A program made the position numbers and the translations under genes. From positions 1 to 47,138 of the forward strand of contig CANLAV010000005.1 in the NCBI GenBank assembly GCA_947487905.1: a DNA stretch of 47,138 nucleotides, written 5' to 3'. Of the stretch, positions 36,938-44,929 are shown piece by piece; the first letter of the stretch is position 1, and each line of letters opens with the position of its first letter. This stretch comes from Bacteroidota bacterium (GTDB lineage: Bacteria; Bacteroidota; Bacteroidia; B-17B0; Aurantibacillaceae). The notes under the pieces are model-generated. The model did no database searches, was not told where the DNA came from, and saw nothing but the letters and a program-made list of their open reading frames with translations.

Positions 36938-37465
36938 TTAATTATTGTTAAACTTTATATTTTTTAATTGATCCCATTTAGGATCGGTTTTTTCACTTTC
37001 TTCTTCTACTTTTAATTCATTAAACTTAGCAAGTGTTTCTTTATCGCATTGAACATCGTTATCATCTTCTTCACAGGGCACTCTTCTCGAAGGAATAGCT
37101 AACTCAATGTACTCGTATAAATACTGAGTTATATCAATTTCCTCTAAGCCTTCTTTCAGCACAACGATTTCGTCATTACTTTCATCTGGATTGCCGTGCT
37201 TTACTACTAATTTTTCATGTCCACTTATATGACAATTATAATCAGAAACACAACGATCGCAATTTAATTTTACAACTCCTTCAAAATTAAACAAAACGTG
37301 CATTAAGCTATTTTGCTTGATTAAAGTAGCTCCCACGTTAATGTTAGCTATTGTAATTTCACTCTCACTAAATTGTTCAAAGAACTTATTATTTACCTCA
37401 AATTCAAATTGGTGTTCGCCAAATGATAAACCGCCAAACTGTATTTTGTACTGACTCTTACCCAT
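36938..37465 (-). CDS. yceD: YceD/DUF177 family protein
   Basis: A 175-residue protein of the YceD family, typically encoded just before rpmF and implicated in 23S rRNA metabolism. Visible features: [18 protein letters not shown] with a paired cysteine motif, the [20 protein letters not shown] segment and a [15 protein letters not shown] tail, which are the family hallmarks. I start at the ATG at 37465 ([13 protein letters not shown]). The upstream in-frame TTG at 37489 lies inside the TATATTTG promoter box, so it cannot be the start. Confidence 0.92.
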   Translation of the reverse strand: MGKSQYKIQFGGLSFGEHQFEFEVNNKFFEQFSESEITIANINVGATLIKQNSLMHVLFNFEGVVKLNCDRCVSDYNCHISGHEKLVVKHGNPDESNDEIVVLKEGLEEIDITQYLYEYIELAIPSRRVPCEEDDNDVQCDKETLAKFNELKVEEESEKTDPKWDQLKNIKFNNN

Positions 37466-37486
37466 AACTAATTCCAAAATGGACGG

Positions 37487-37494
37487 CAAATATA
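37487..37494 (-). promoter_or_regulatory. yceD-rpmF promoter -7 element TATATTTG
   Basis: On the minus strand TATATTTG matches the consensus exactly, 21 bp before the ATG at 37465. Transcription near 37480 gives a leader of about 15 nt and rules out the TTG at 37489 as the start of yceD. Confidence 0.6.
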
Positions 37495-37534
37495 CACTTA
37501 TTTTTTATTTTTATAACTTTTCAACAAAAATAAT

Positions 37535-38152
37535 TTAAAGATTTGTTGGGATTAAACATTTAGGAATAAACCAGTTATTATTATATAAGCTTAGATTAAT
37601 GGCTTCGTTTTCGCAAGAAACATAGTTTTTTTGTTCGTTTCGCATCAAATACCAAGCCTTTCCAAGATGAATTTGTTTAATAACAATATTTGCTAAAGAA
37701 TCTGGTTCAAAGCAAGTTAAGGCTTTTTTTAGTTCAAATCCCACCTCGTTATTTCTTAAATCCATGATACACGATAAACTATCCGGTCTTTCACTAAATT
37801 CTAACTGATGTTTAATAAACTGATGATAGTTCCCTTTTTCGTGTGCAATGCCTAATTTTCTTAGCTTTTCTTCCTTTACATAGTTGATTAAATAAGCCAT
37901 AAAATAAACATGACGAAAAGCATCCATTTTTCCGCCATTTTCTAGTGTATCTAACACTTTACTCTGTTTAACCAATTCATAGTTTCGCATGACCATAGGC
38001 CATTCTTTTTTAATCTTACACGCTGATATTGGATATTTAAAAGCCCATAAAACCTCGTATTTAGAAATCCTCTTTTGAGAAAAAACAAACGTTTGAAAAA
38101 AAATCATGCTGAATACACAAACAATAGTTTTAATATAAATTGATTTTAACAT
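37535..38152 (-). CDS. exported DUF6973-like protein
   Basis: A 205-residue protein with a signal peptide (about 1-25, ending FVFSQ). The body contains GGKMDAFRHVYFMAYLI, KLGIAHEKGNYHQF and PDSLSCIMDLRNNEVGFEL. I recognise these as the DUF6973 pattern (a DAFRHxYWMA helix, an AHEKGN motif and an MDLxNNxVG motif), found in exported Bacteroidota proteins. The invariant His, Asp and Asn residues hint at a hydrolase-like site, but no activity is established. It is a single gene, divergent from the gene at 38220. Confidence 0.8.
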   Translation of the reverse strand: MLKSIYIKTIVCVFSMIFFQTFVFSQKRISKYEVLWAFKYPISACKIKKEWPMVMRNYELVKQSKVLDTLENGGKMDAFRHVYFMAYLINYVKEEKLRKLGIAHEKGNYHQFIKHQLEFSERPDSLSCIMDLRNNEVGFELKKALTCFEPDSLANIVIKQIHLGKAWYLMRNEQKNYVSCENEAINLSLYNNNWFIPKCLIPTNL

Positions 38153-38205
38153 GATTATGTTAGCAAGACCGTTAATTAATAGGCTAATTTAATCAATACA
38201 ATTGA

Positions 38206-38213
38206 TACATTTG
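38206..38213 (+). promoter_or_regulatory. -7 element TACATTTG six bases before an ATG
   Basis: TACATTTG is a full match to TAnnTTTG. It is followed by AAACAG and the ATG at 38220, so transcription is expected to begin at the A of the start codon, which implies a leaderless mRNA. It also excludes the in-frame TTG at 38202, which lies upstream of the box. Confidence 0.5.
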
Positions 38214-38219
38214 AAACAG

Positions 38220-38492
38220 ATGGCAAATAAAAAAGATATAACAACACGATTTTTCGCAAAGAAAGATATTGGTGGTGCAGAAAGCATTAATGACTTACGC
38301 GACAAAGAATTTAGTGGCGCAAGTCTTTCTGCTGAAGAAAAATTTGCGTTGGCTAACTTTGACAAATACAGATTAAACGTTTTAAACGCTCAAAAAGATG
38401 AAGAGCAATTTCACTTACTATACCGTCAAATTCAAGTGATTTCAAATTTAGGAGATTGGCGCGAGTTTTTAAAAGAAGAATTTTCTAAATAA
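38220..38492 (+). CDS. small conserved-looking cytoplasmic protein, unknown function
   Basis: A 90-residue soluble protein (MANKKDITTRFFAKKDIGG to REFLKEEFSK), mostly helical and charged, without a signal peptide, membrane segment or motif I recognise. The start at 38220 is preferred over the in-frame TTG at 38202 because the promoter box lies between them. A weak stem TATCGC/GCGATA (38500-38517) follows the stop. It stands alone between DUF6973-like and fbp. Confidence 0.75.
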   Translation: MANKKDITTRFFAKKDIGGAESINDLRDKEFSGASLSAEEKFALANFDKYRLNVLNAQKDEEQFHLLYRQIQVISNLGDWREFLKEEFSK

Positions 38493-38568
38493 TCAATCCT
38501 ATCGCTTATACGCGATATTATTGTATCTCAGCATTTACAAATCACTATCAAGATTAGATAAATTTTTG

Positions 38569-38576
38569 TAAGTTTG
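38569..38576 (+). promoter_or_regulatory. fbp promoter -7 element TAAGTTTG
   Basis: TAAGTTTG matches TAnnTTTG, 22 bp before the fbp ATG, giving a leader of about 16 nt. No convincing -33 box is visible at 19-23 bp. Confidence 0.5.
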
Positions 38577-38598
38577 TTCAAATTTAATTTACACATTT

Positions 38599-39606
38599 AT
38601 GTACGCTACCACATTAGGTCAATTTATTATTGAAAAACAGGCTGATTTTCCCTTTGCTAAAGGAGAACTTTCTCGATTATTACGCGATATTGCAATAGCA
38701 GGGAAAATTGTAAACAGAGAAGTTACCAAAGCAGGTTTGGTAGAAATATTAGGAGAAACAGGCGATACAAACGTACAAGGAGAACGAGTAAAAAAACTAG
38801 ATATTTTTGCTAATGATCAATTCATAGCTGCCTTAAAAGCTGGTGGTGAATGTTGTGCCATCGCTAGTGAAGAAAATGAAGAAATCATTCCTATTGATTC
38901 CGAAATTTCAAAAAATGCGCGTTACGTTGTAGCAATGGATCCGTTAGATGGCTCTTCCAATATTGATGTAAATGTTTCTATCGGAACTATTTTTTCTATT
39001 TACCGTCGCACAAGTTTAAACGGCCCAGGAACATACGAAGATTTTATGCAACGTGGAACTGAACAAGTTGCAGCTGGATATATTATTTATGGCTCATCAG
39101 CCATGTTAGTTTACACAACTGGTAAAGGCGTTAATGGTTTTACATTAGATCCAAGTATTGGTGAATTTTGTTTATCTCATCCAAATATGCAAATGCCAAA
39201 AGAAGGAAAAACATACTCCATCAATGAAGGAAATTATTTGCATTTTCCTGATGGCGTAAAAAAATACATTAAGTATTGTCAAGAAGAAGATTTAGCAACT
39301 AATCGTCCTTATTCAAGTCGTTACATTGGTTCGGGCGTTGCAGATATTCACCGTAATTTAATAACTGGCGGTATTTATATTTATCCAAAAACAACGAAAT
39401 CACCAAAAGGAAAATTACGTTTATTATACGAATGTAATCCCCTTGCCTTTATTATTGAACAGGCCGGTGGTGTTGCTAATGATGGTTATCATCGTATTAT
39501 GGAACAAGACATTACTGAATTGCACCAGCGTACCCCTTTGTTTTTAGGCTCAACAAATATGATGAAAACAGCCATGGAGTTTATGGAAAAATATAAAGAA
39601 ATGTAA
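38599..39606 (+). CDS. fbp: class I fructose-1,6-bisphosphatase
   Basis: A 335-residue gluconeogenic enzyme, hydrolysing fructose 1,6-bisphosphate to fructose 6-phosphate with divalent metals. The class I signature [18 protein letters not shown] (113-130) carries metal-binding Asp residues, preceded by ASEENEE (89-95). The C-terminal [21 protein letters not shown] (about 277-297) holds the substrate and catalytic region. Length is normal. It is monocistronic between its own promoter and that of the TM2 gene. Confidence 0.97.
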   Translation: MYATTLGQFIIEKQADFPFAKGELSRLLRDIAIAGKIVNREVTKAGLVEILGETGDTNVQGERVKKLDIFANDQFIAALKAGGECCAIASEENEEIIPIDSEISKNARYVVAMDPLDGSSNIDVNVSIGTIFSIYRRTSLNGPGTYEDFMQRGTEQVAAGYIIYGSSAMLVYTTGKGVNGFTLDPSIGEFCLSHPNMQMPKEGKTYSINEGNYLHFPDGVKKYIKYCQEEDLATNRPYSSRYIGSGVADIHRNLITGGIYIYPKTTKSPKGKLRLLYECNPLAFIIEQAGGVANDGYHRIMEQDITELHQRTPLFLGSTNMMKTAMEFMEKYKEM

Positions 39607-39633
39607 AATTAATTGTTAAAAAAATTCTAAAAA

Positions 39634-39664
39634 TTTGGTCTTGTATTTTTTTTAATTATTTTTG
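39634..39664 (+). promoter_or_regulatory. canonical Bacteroidota promoter of the TM2 gene
   Basis: TTTG at 39634-39637, a 19 bp spacer and TATTTTTG at 39657-39664 match both halves of the Bacteroidota primary-sigma promoter at ideal spacing. The implied leader before the ATG at 39686 is about 15 nt. This is the best two-part promoter in the window. Confidence 0.7.
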
Positions 39665-39685
39665 TTTAAATCAAAATAAATAAAT

Positions 39686-40102
39686 ATGAAAAAAATAATT
39701 TTAGTATTAGGCTTAGCCTTCAGTATCAACTTCAGCGCAAACGCTAGTAAGTACAAATTAACAGATGTTCAATTAGAACAAAATTTTAAAGTTAGTCAAG
39801 AAGTTAGCTTCGAAGAAATGTACAGTGCTGATTTAACAGCATTAAATTTATCTGGAAGCAAAATGTCTGCCTCTAGCAGCCAAACAAGAACTGGATATTT
39901 ATTACGTTCATTTTTCTGTGGTTCGATTGCTTTGCACCGTTATTACATGGGAACTGAAAAGAATTATATGTGGGCGCTTTATTTCTGTGTTCCAGTAGTT
40001 GGTGAAGTTGCTGGTTTTGTAGACTTTTTCTGGGTTTTATTTGATAAAGACGCCATGAGCAAATACTCAAATAATGACAAATACCTTGTTTTTTTAGACT
40101 AA
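39686..40102 (+). CDS. exported TM2 domain protein
   Basis: A 138-residue protein: signal peptide (1-20, ending NASA-like SANAS), a polar linker (21-66), then a TM2 domain (about 67-122) with two helices and the motif IALHRYYMGTEKNY followed by PVVGEVAGFVDFFWVLFD. The GxxGxHRFYxG-type motif is the hallmark of TM2. In Bacteroidota such genes encode small inner-membrane proteins with no established role. Its strong promoter suggests high expression. Confidence 0.88.
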   Translation: MKKIILVLGLAFSINFSANASKYKLTDVQLEQNFKVSQEVSFEEMYSADLTALNLSGSKMSASSSQTRTGYLLRSFFCGSIALHRYYMGTEKNYMWALYFCVPVVGEVAGFVDFFWVLFDKDAMSKYSNNDKYLVFLD

Positions 40103-40120
40103 GTTAAAATTAAAAAAATT

Positions 40121-40149
40121 AAAATACCGACTTTAAGTCGGTTTTTTTT
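40121..40149. terminator. bidirectional terminator between the TM2 gene and the YidD/TPR operon
   Basis: CCGACTTTAAGTCGG (40127-40141) forms a compact GC-containing stem with T8 on the plus side and, on the minus strand, TATTTTAATTTTTTT after the hairpin. It ends the TM2 gene and, on the other strand, follows the last stop codon of the four-gene operon (40148-40150). Confidence 0.85.
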
Positions 40150-41032
40150 ATGGAATAAATTGTTGCTTAATTCTGAGCTTTAAATCTTGATTAAATGATT
40201 TTGCAATCGTGTAATTGTACTTTTCTGCCAAAAACTCTGAACGTTTAATACCTCCTAAATAAAATTTACCTAACAGCATATTGCCCGTTGCAATCCCAGT
40301 AAAATAAAACTGGAACACAATACCAACCGCCATAATACCAACACTTGAAGCGACAGAAATAAAAGAAGCTATCCCTTCCCCATAATTCTTAGTATAACAT
40401 TGGCCTAAACCAGGAATAAGCGATGACATTTTTATTGCTTTACTAGCACTTTTCAATTTTGGTAATTGGTTCATAGCATACATTCCATCAATCTCTTTTC
40501 TAACTCTTTTATATAAAACGGAGTCATTTTTATGCAGTCTAGAATTAAGCATTAAAAGTTTTTCTTTTGCAGCTTGCCATTTATATTGCTCGTTCAAATT
40601 TAATGCTTGAAGTATCCATGATTTACTAGTATAATTAGAATCAGACACTAAATAATTGAGTTGATTTAAATATACCTCAACTTGTAAAAAATCATTTTTT
40701 AAATAATTAAGCAAAGCGCATTGATATTTAACCTCATAAATCAAGGAATCATGAACATCATTTAAACTTATAGCGTTGAGTATATTAATCGCATTATCAT
40801 ATTGCTTTAAAATTTTATTTGCATTAGCGGCCGATAACTTTGCTTTGTTTTTTTCATTTTCTCCAATTAAAAAAAAATCTAATTTTTGATAATAAACAGA
40901 AGCTTCAAAATAGTTGCCCACAATAAATAGGCTGTCAGCAAACTGCTTCAGTTTTAAAGTATCATTGTTTGCGTAAGTAAGTCTACTTAAAAAAACGAAT
41001 AATAGGCACGTGAATACTCGCAAGAATTTCAT
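40148..41032 (-). CDS. exported TPR protein with C-terminal PGLGQxY membrane domain
   Basis: A 294-residue protein: signal peptide (about 1-21, ending LTYA), helical repeat region (about 25-185) resembling tetratricopeptides (NYFEASVYYQKL, QYDNAINILNAI), then LIPGLGQCYTKNYGEGIASF (205-224) and two hydrophobic helices. The P-G-x-G-Q-x-Y plus following helices is a membrane domain recurrent in proteins encoded next to YidD-like genes. The first 50 nt overlap the end of the preceding gene, and the signal peptide is encoded within that overlap, so the start is secure. It is a paralogue in layout of the gene before it. Function unknown. Confidence 0.85.
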   Translation of the reverse strand: MKFLRVFTCLLFVFLSRLTYANNDTLKLKQFADSLFIVGNYFEASVYYQKLDFFLIGENEKNKAKLSAANANKILKQYDNAINILNAISLNDVHDSLIYEVKYQCALLNYLKNDFLQVEVYLNQLNYLVSDSNYTSKSWILQALNLNEQYKWQAAKEKLLMLNSRLHKNDSVLYKRVRKEIDGMYAMNQLPKLKSASKAIKMSSLIPGLGQCYTKNYGEGIASFISVASSVGIMAVGIVFQFYFTGIATGNMLLGKFYLGGIKRSEFLAEKYNYTIAKSFNQDLKLRIKQQFIP

Positions 41033-41840
41033 TATTTATTTTTCCGTTAGATGATTTGATTTGTTGTTGCACACTGAAATAACTACCTAAAATATTACCT
41101 GCATAAAAAAATGTAAATAAAGTTCCAAATGTTATGACTTGAGGACTCTTAATGTTTTTTGTTCTGTAATAAGACTCAACTACCATTAAGCCGAGCGCTG
41201 TAGTAGTTGCAAAACTTGCAATGGCTGCTCCCTTTTTTCCTGCATAAAATTTACCCAAGCCAGGCACAACCGATGATAATAAAGCCGCTTTTATAGGTGA
41301 TTTACTATAATTCTTTCTAGCTCTAATAGACAATTCTTTCAGTCTCATTTGCTCATTTGTTAATCGAAAATCATCGTATCGAAATGTATTGCATAAGCTG
41401 TCAAATTTTTCATATTTCCTTAACAATAAATAATTCCCAGCCTTCATCGTATTAAAAACATGGCGATACATAAATGCCGTATCCATACAAAAGTCATCAA
41501 ACTTACCTAGTGCTATTGAATGTTTCTTAGCATAAAGTAAATTTAAAATTTCAAAACTTTTTGCCTTACTGAACAAATTACTAATTGCACTAACTTTTGA
41601 AAGCATAACGGCAGCAGTATCTACTTTCTTCATTAAATAATAATTATACCCCTTTAAAAAATTAAGCGTATCTGTATTTTTAATTTCATTTGGTTGGTTT
41701 AATAAAAAAAGTGCTTCTCTATTTTTTTCGTTCTGTAATAAATAATTTATAAACACATAATTTTGATTTATCTGCGCTATCATGCTAGTCGCATTAAAAA
41801 AAGCAAATTGAATAGCTGAAAAATAGACTAGTAATTTCAT
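40983..41840 (-). CDS. exported TPR protein with C-terminal PGLGKxY membrane domain
   Basis: A 285-residue protein with the same layout as its downstream neighbour: signal peptide (about 1-22), helical-repeat region (about 25-180) and a C-terminal membrane domain opening with SSVVPGLGKFYAGKKGAAIA (189-208) followed by hydrophobic helices (about 205-225 and 238-255). It overlaps the YidD-like gene by 4 bp (ATGA) and the next gene by 50 bp, so the operon is tightly coupled. The two paralogous proteins probably sit in the same membrane or complex. Function unknown. Confidence 0.85.
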   Translation of the reverse strand: MKLLVYFSAIQFAFFNATSMIAQINQNYVFINYLLQNEKNREALFLLNQPNEIKNTDTLNFLKGYNYYLMKKVDTAAVMLSKVSAISNLFSKAKSFEILNLLYAKKHSIALGKFDDFCMDTAFMYRHVFNTMKAGNYLLLRKYEKFDSLCNTFRYDDFRLTNEQMRLKELSIRARKNYSKSPIKAALLSSVVPGLGKFYAGKKGAAIASFATTTALGLMVVESYYRTKNIKSPQVITFGTLFTFFYAGNILGSYFSVQQQIKSSNGKINNEILASIHVPIIRFFK

Positions 41841-42331
41841 GGCTTTTTATTTTTCTGATAATCAGAAGGTTTATCGTAAATTTTATTCGTTCGCGAATTA
41901 TAGTCAACGCCTTCAACCATGTCAATCCCTGCTAACTTAGTACAACGGGTCAAGCGATCAGCCGTTAATGGTATGCCTTTAAATATGCCGTACTTTTGGA
42001 TGCATTGCTTACTAAACTGACTACAATTGACTTCGTAGGGACAAGCCGCACCTATTTGAACTGAAATTGTTTTTTGATATAAAAACAACAAGCCTCCAAA
42101 AAATAAAGATACTGGATTGTATTTTACGACCGCATGTTTGCCTTCAAATAGATAAGTGACCTTTCGCTTAGATTCGTATTCAGATTTGTAATTAACAGCT
42201 CCGAAAAGTAAATCGTTATCTAATTTCGCTTGCGCTTTTAATTGACTCAAACTTGTGAGGAAAAAAAACGAAATTAAAAACTTATTTAATATTAATAATT
42301 TTTGCATTTTTCGGAATTTTAAAATCGACAA
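41837..42331 (-). CDS. YidD-like protein with signal peptide
   Basis: A 164-residue protein. Residues 72-135 match the YidD family: NPVSLFFGGLLFLYQKTIS, then GAACPYEVNCSQFSKQCIQKYG and GIPLTADRLTRC, with cysteines 97, 103, 110 and 130. Unlike the usual 70-100 residue cytoplasmic YidD, residues 10-34 look like a signal peptide ending LKAQA, so the YidD domain would be exported. The first in-frame ATG is at 42331; an ATG at 42307 gives a shorter n-region and is equally likely. It overlaps the LolA-like gene (26 or 50 bp) and the next gene by 4 bp. I infer a periplasmic role in a four-gene module, not YidC-linked insertion. Confidence 0.82.
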   Translation of the reverse strand: MSILKFRKMQKLLILNKFLISFFFLTSLSQLKAQAKLDNDLLFGAVNYKSEYESKRKVTYLFEGKHAVVKYNPVSLFFGGLLFLYQKTISVQIGAACPYEVNCSQFSKQCIQKYGIFKGIPLTADRLTRCTKLAGIDMVEGVDYNSRTNKIYDKPSDYQKNKKP

Positions 42332-42998
42332 AATTTGACTTTACAGCTTCATTTGTTTTAGGATTACTATACGTTTTTGTAGTGATAATGGAATCTCCTT
42401 TTTCGATATATGCAAACTCATTGATTTGAAGGGGAAGATATAGTTTTCCGATTTTCGTATAATTTGAAAAATAAATTTTTCCTAATTTTTTATTCTTAGC
42501 GCCAATAAATTCAAGGTAAACAGGCAAACTCTTTTCGTGAACTAATTCAATTTTTAAAACAGAAGTTTGAAGTCCGCTCTTTGGAACCCATGTGGTAACA
42601 AAAAAACCTTCATCCGTTTTTGTCTCTTTGATAACATAGCCAATTTTAGGTAAGCCTAAATCGTTATACCTTCCATTTAAGAAAAACCAAAAGTAACTAG
42701 ATTCAGAAGATGAAAGAGCTGAACTTGATTGAGAAAAAGAGTTTTCTTTAAAATCATAATTTGTTACATCTCCATTTGCATCAATCATAGTGACACTTTC
42801 AAAAGGAGCAACTAAATGGGTTGTAAGAACACTTCCTGATTTTTTAAAATAAACTTCGCCCGATATATTGATGTACTTACTTTTTTTTAAAATACGCGAT
42901 TTAAAATCTAAACTTAATTGACTAACATCAGAAACTGCTTGGGAAAAACAAGTATTGACCAAACAAATAAAAAAAAACGTTTTATAAAAACACTGCAT
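42282..42998 (-). CDS. exported LolA-like protein
   Basis: A 238-residue protein with a signal peptide (about 1-19, ending CFSQ). The mature part is a run of beta-strands: INISGEVYFKKSGSVLTTHLV, PFESVTMIDANGDVTNYDF, then KIELVHEKSLPVYLEFIGA and KLGKIYFSNYTKIGKLYLP. This alternation and the APFE-x-x-T segment resemble LolA/LolB lipoprotein carriers and DUF-like periplasmic carriers, but similarity is weak by eye and no lipobox is present. First gene of the overlapping operon. A carrier for a lipid or hydrophobic ligand is my inference. Confidence 0.72.
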   Translation of the reverse strand: MQCFYKTFFFICLVNTCFSQAVSDVSQLSLDFKSRILKKSKYINISGEVYFKKSGSVLTTHLVAPFESVTMIDANGDVTNYDFKENSFSQSSSALSSSESSYFWFFLNGRYNDLGLPKIGYVIKETKTDEGFFVTTWVPKSGLQTSVLKIELVHEKSLPVYLEFIGAKNKKLGKIYFSNYTKIGKLYLPLQINEFAYIEKGDSIITTKTYSNPKTNEAVKSNFVDFKIPKNAKIINIK

Positions 42999-43254
42999 AA
43001 TGAAAAATAAATACTAATCCTCTATAATAAATTCTAAAGTTGAAAATACGAAATAAAAAACGAACTTGTTTTAATTAAAAATTTAATTTTTTAATTTTTT
43101 TCATCTTTAAAAAGATTTATAATGAGGTAGCTTTTATAGATTAAAATAATGCTAAAAAATGGAATAACTTCATTAAAGCCGGCAAGACTTTCCTTTATCA
43201 CTTATTATATTAAATCATCTGCCAATTTTAATTTATTTATTACCTTAGTACTTC

Positions 43255-44634
43255 ATGGCTGAAATTAATATTACCGATATTGAAGTAAAAGATGCCTTTT
43301 ACAAATCAACAGAGCGCTTTCATGTTATTACTTGTTGGGTTGGTATAATACTAAATATTCTTTGGTTTGCCAGCGATTATTTTATTGTTCCTGGTTACAT
43401 GATTCCGTTTTTATTGTTTAGAATTACTGTGTCAGCCGTCACCGTATTAGCTTTAGTGCTTAAGCAAACTTTAAACATCAGTATTTATAGTTGTCTCTTT
43501 ATTTTAGTTTTAGGCATTTCTCTTCAAAACGCATATATGTGGAGCGTAATGGATTTAGCGCATCTTCAAAAACACACCTTTGCTTATATCGCCCTATTCA
43601 TTGGTGTTGGCATGCTTGTGTTGTGGGATACAAAATTGTCTATTATCATTTTATTTGCAACGATATTAAGCAATATTGCGTTCTATGAGATAAATAGTTC
43701 ATTAACCGTTGAAGAATTTCTAATTAGCGGCGGTTTATTAACTCTTTCTGTAGCTGTGTTTTCAGTCTTTTTAATTAGAACACGCTATCGTTTAACTTTA
43801 AATGAAATTCGAATTCGTTTAGAGTTAGAGAAATCAAAACAAATTATTGAAGAAAAACACAAAGAAGTTCTTCATCAAAAAAAAGAGATTACAGACAGTA
43901 TTAATTACGCCAAAAGCATACAGTCGGCCTTTATACCAACAGAAGAACAATTCAATTCGAATTTTAAAGATAGTTTCGTGCTTTTTAAACCGAAAGATAT
44001 TGTCAGCGGAGATTTTTATTGGGTTCGCCAAAAAGATAATTTATTATTTTATGCAACGGCTGATTGCACCGGACATGGAGTTCCGGGTGGTTTTATGACC
44101 ATGTTAGGTTTGTCATTTTTAGATGAAATCATAGAAGGTAAGTCGACAAAAAATCCGGCAGAAGCTTTAAATTTACTTAGAGATAAAATAGTTCATACCT
44201 TGAAGCAAACAGGAAATATTGGGGAAAACAAAGATGGAATGGATATCACCTTATGCTGCATTGATAAAACAAAAAACGAATTGACTTACTCATCCGCAAA
44301 TAATTCTGTTTATTTAATCAGAAATAACGAACTCACCATTTACAAAGGAGACAGGCAGCCCTGTGGTTTTCATCATGAAAACGAACCATTCTCTGCCCAC
44401 ACAATAACAATAAACCCTAACGATTGCATTTATACATTTACAGATGGTTATGCTGATCAGTTTGGCGGACCTAAAGGAAAAAAATTTAGGTACAAACAAT
44501 TTGAAGATACATTATTAAGTAATGTGAATGATTCATTTTCAATACAAAAAATGAAATTGTCTTCAACTTTGGAGACTTGGAAAGGCGATTTAGAACAAGT
44601 TGATGATTTATTAGTAATTGGAATAAAAATTTAA
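43255..44634 (+). CDS. membrane-anchored SpoIIE/PP2C-family serine/threonine phosphatase
   Basis: A 459-residue protein: about six transmembrane helices (22-178), a coiled coil (about 185-222), and a PP2C-type SpoIIE catalytic domain (about 240-459). Metal-binding acidic residues are visible in SGDFYW (Asp253), TADCTGHGVPGG (Asp270), TDGYADQFGG (Asp397) and EQVDDLLVIG (Asp450/451). Such proteins dephosphorylate anti-sigma-factor antagonists or other phosphoproteins, with the membrane half presumably sensing a signal. No anti-sigma kinase or antagonist gene is nearby. A TACCTTAG (43241-43248, 7 of 8 -7 matches) lies six bases before the ATG. Confidence 0.92.
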   Translation: MAEINITDIEVKDAFYKSTERFHVITCWVGIILNILWFASDYFIVPGYMIPFLLFRITVSAVTVLALVLKQTLNISIYSCLFILVLGISLQNAYMWSVMDLAHLQKHTFAYIALFIGVGMLVLWDTKLSIIILFATILSNIAFYEINSSLTVEEFLISGGLLTLSVAVFSVFLIRTRYRLTLNEIRIRLELEKSKQIIEEKHKEVLHQKKEITDSINYAKSIQSAFIPTEEQFNSNFKDSFVLFKPKDIVSGDFYWVRQKDNLLFYATADCTGHGVPGGFMTMLGLSFLDEIIEGKSTKNPAEALNLLRDKIVHTLKQTGNIGENKDGMDITLCCIDKTKNELTYSSANNSVYLIRNNELTIYKGDRQPCGFHHENEPFSAHTITINPNDCIYTFTDGYADQFGGPKGKKFRYKQFEDTLLSNVNDSFSIQKMKLSSTLETWKGDLEQVDDLLVIGIKI

Positions 44635-44852
44635 ATGTCTTTATCCATTTTTGATTTTAAAGCCCTAAATATTCTGTAACTTCTATACATTGCATAAACT
44701 ATAAAAAGAAATGCTAAAACGTAGCGTTTGATTCCAAAAACGCGATCAGACATTAAATCAGTAAAAAGAAAAACGAAAAAACCTGTCACTGTGAGCAAAA
44801 CCATGATGGCGCTAAAACTTAAATTTATTAATTCTATTGGCGATTTTTTCAT
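44631..44852 (-). CDS. small two-helix membrane protein
   Basis: A 73-residue protein from the ATG at 44852 (MKKSPIELINLSF), with two hydrophobic helices (about residues 10-33 and 38-59) and a basic C-terminus with YRSYRIFRALKSKMDKD. An in-frame ATG at 44879 adds nine residues but lies close to the tonB terminator, so I prefer 44852. The stop overlaps the convergent phosphatase gene by four bases. Genes of this kind are seen after tonB/exbD in some Bacteroidota, but no role is known. Confidence 0.7.
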   Translation of the reverse strand: MKKSPIELINLSFSAIMVLLTVTGFFVFLFTDLMSDRVFGIKRYVLAFLFIVYAMYRSYRIFRALKSKMDKDI

Positions 44853-44880
44853 ATGAATTTTTAAGAAAATTTTAAACATA

Positions 44881-44916
44881 AAAAAATCCCTTTTAATAAA
44901 TTAAAAGGGATTTTTT
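44881..44916 (-). terminator. terminator of exbD-exbD-tonB
   Basis: A6TCCCTTTTAA (44881-44896), a TAAA loop and TTAAAAGGGAT6 (44901-44916) form a 16 bp stem with A/T ends, 14 bp past the tonB stop. It separates tonB from the small membrane protein. Confidence 0.9.
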
Positions 44917-44929
44917 TTATTAGTATCAA

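Noticed and set aside
43149-43262. A 37-codon ORF (MLKNGITSLK...) overlapping the SpoIIE start by ATGGCTGA, possibly a leader peptide
   Set aside because: The composition is ordinary for AT-rich intergenic DNA, with no signal or motif and no strong promoter box. Overlap alone is weak evidence.
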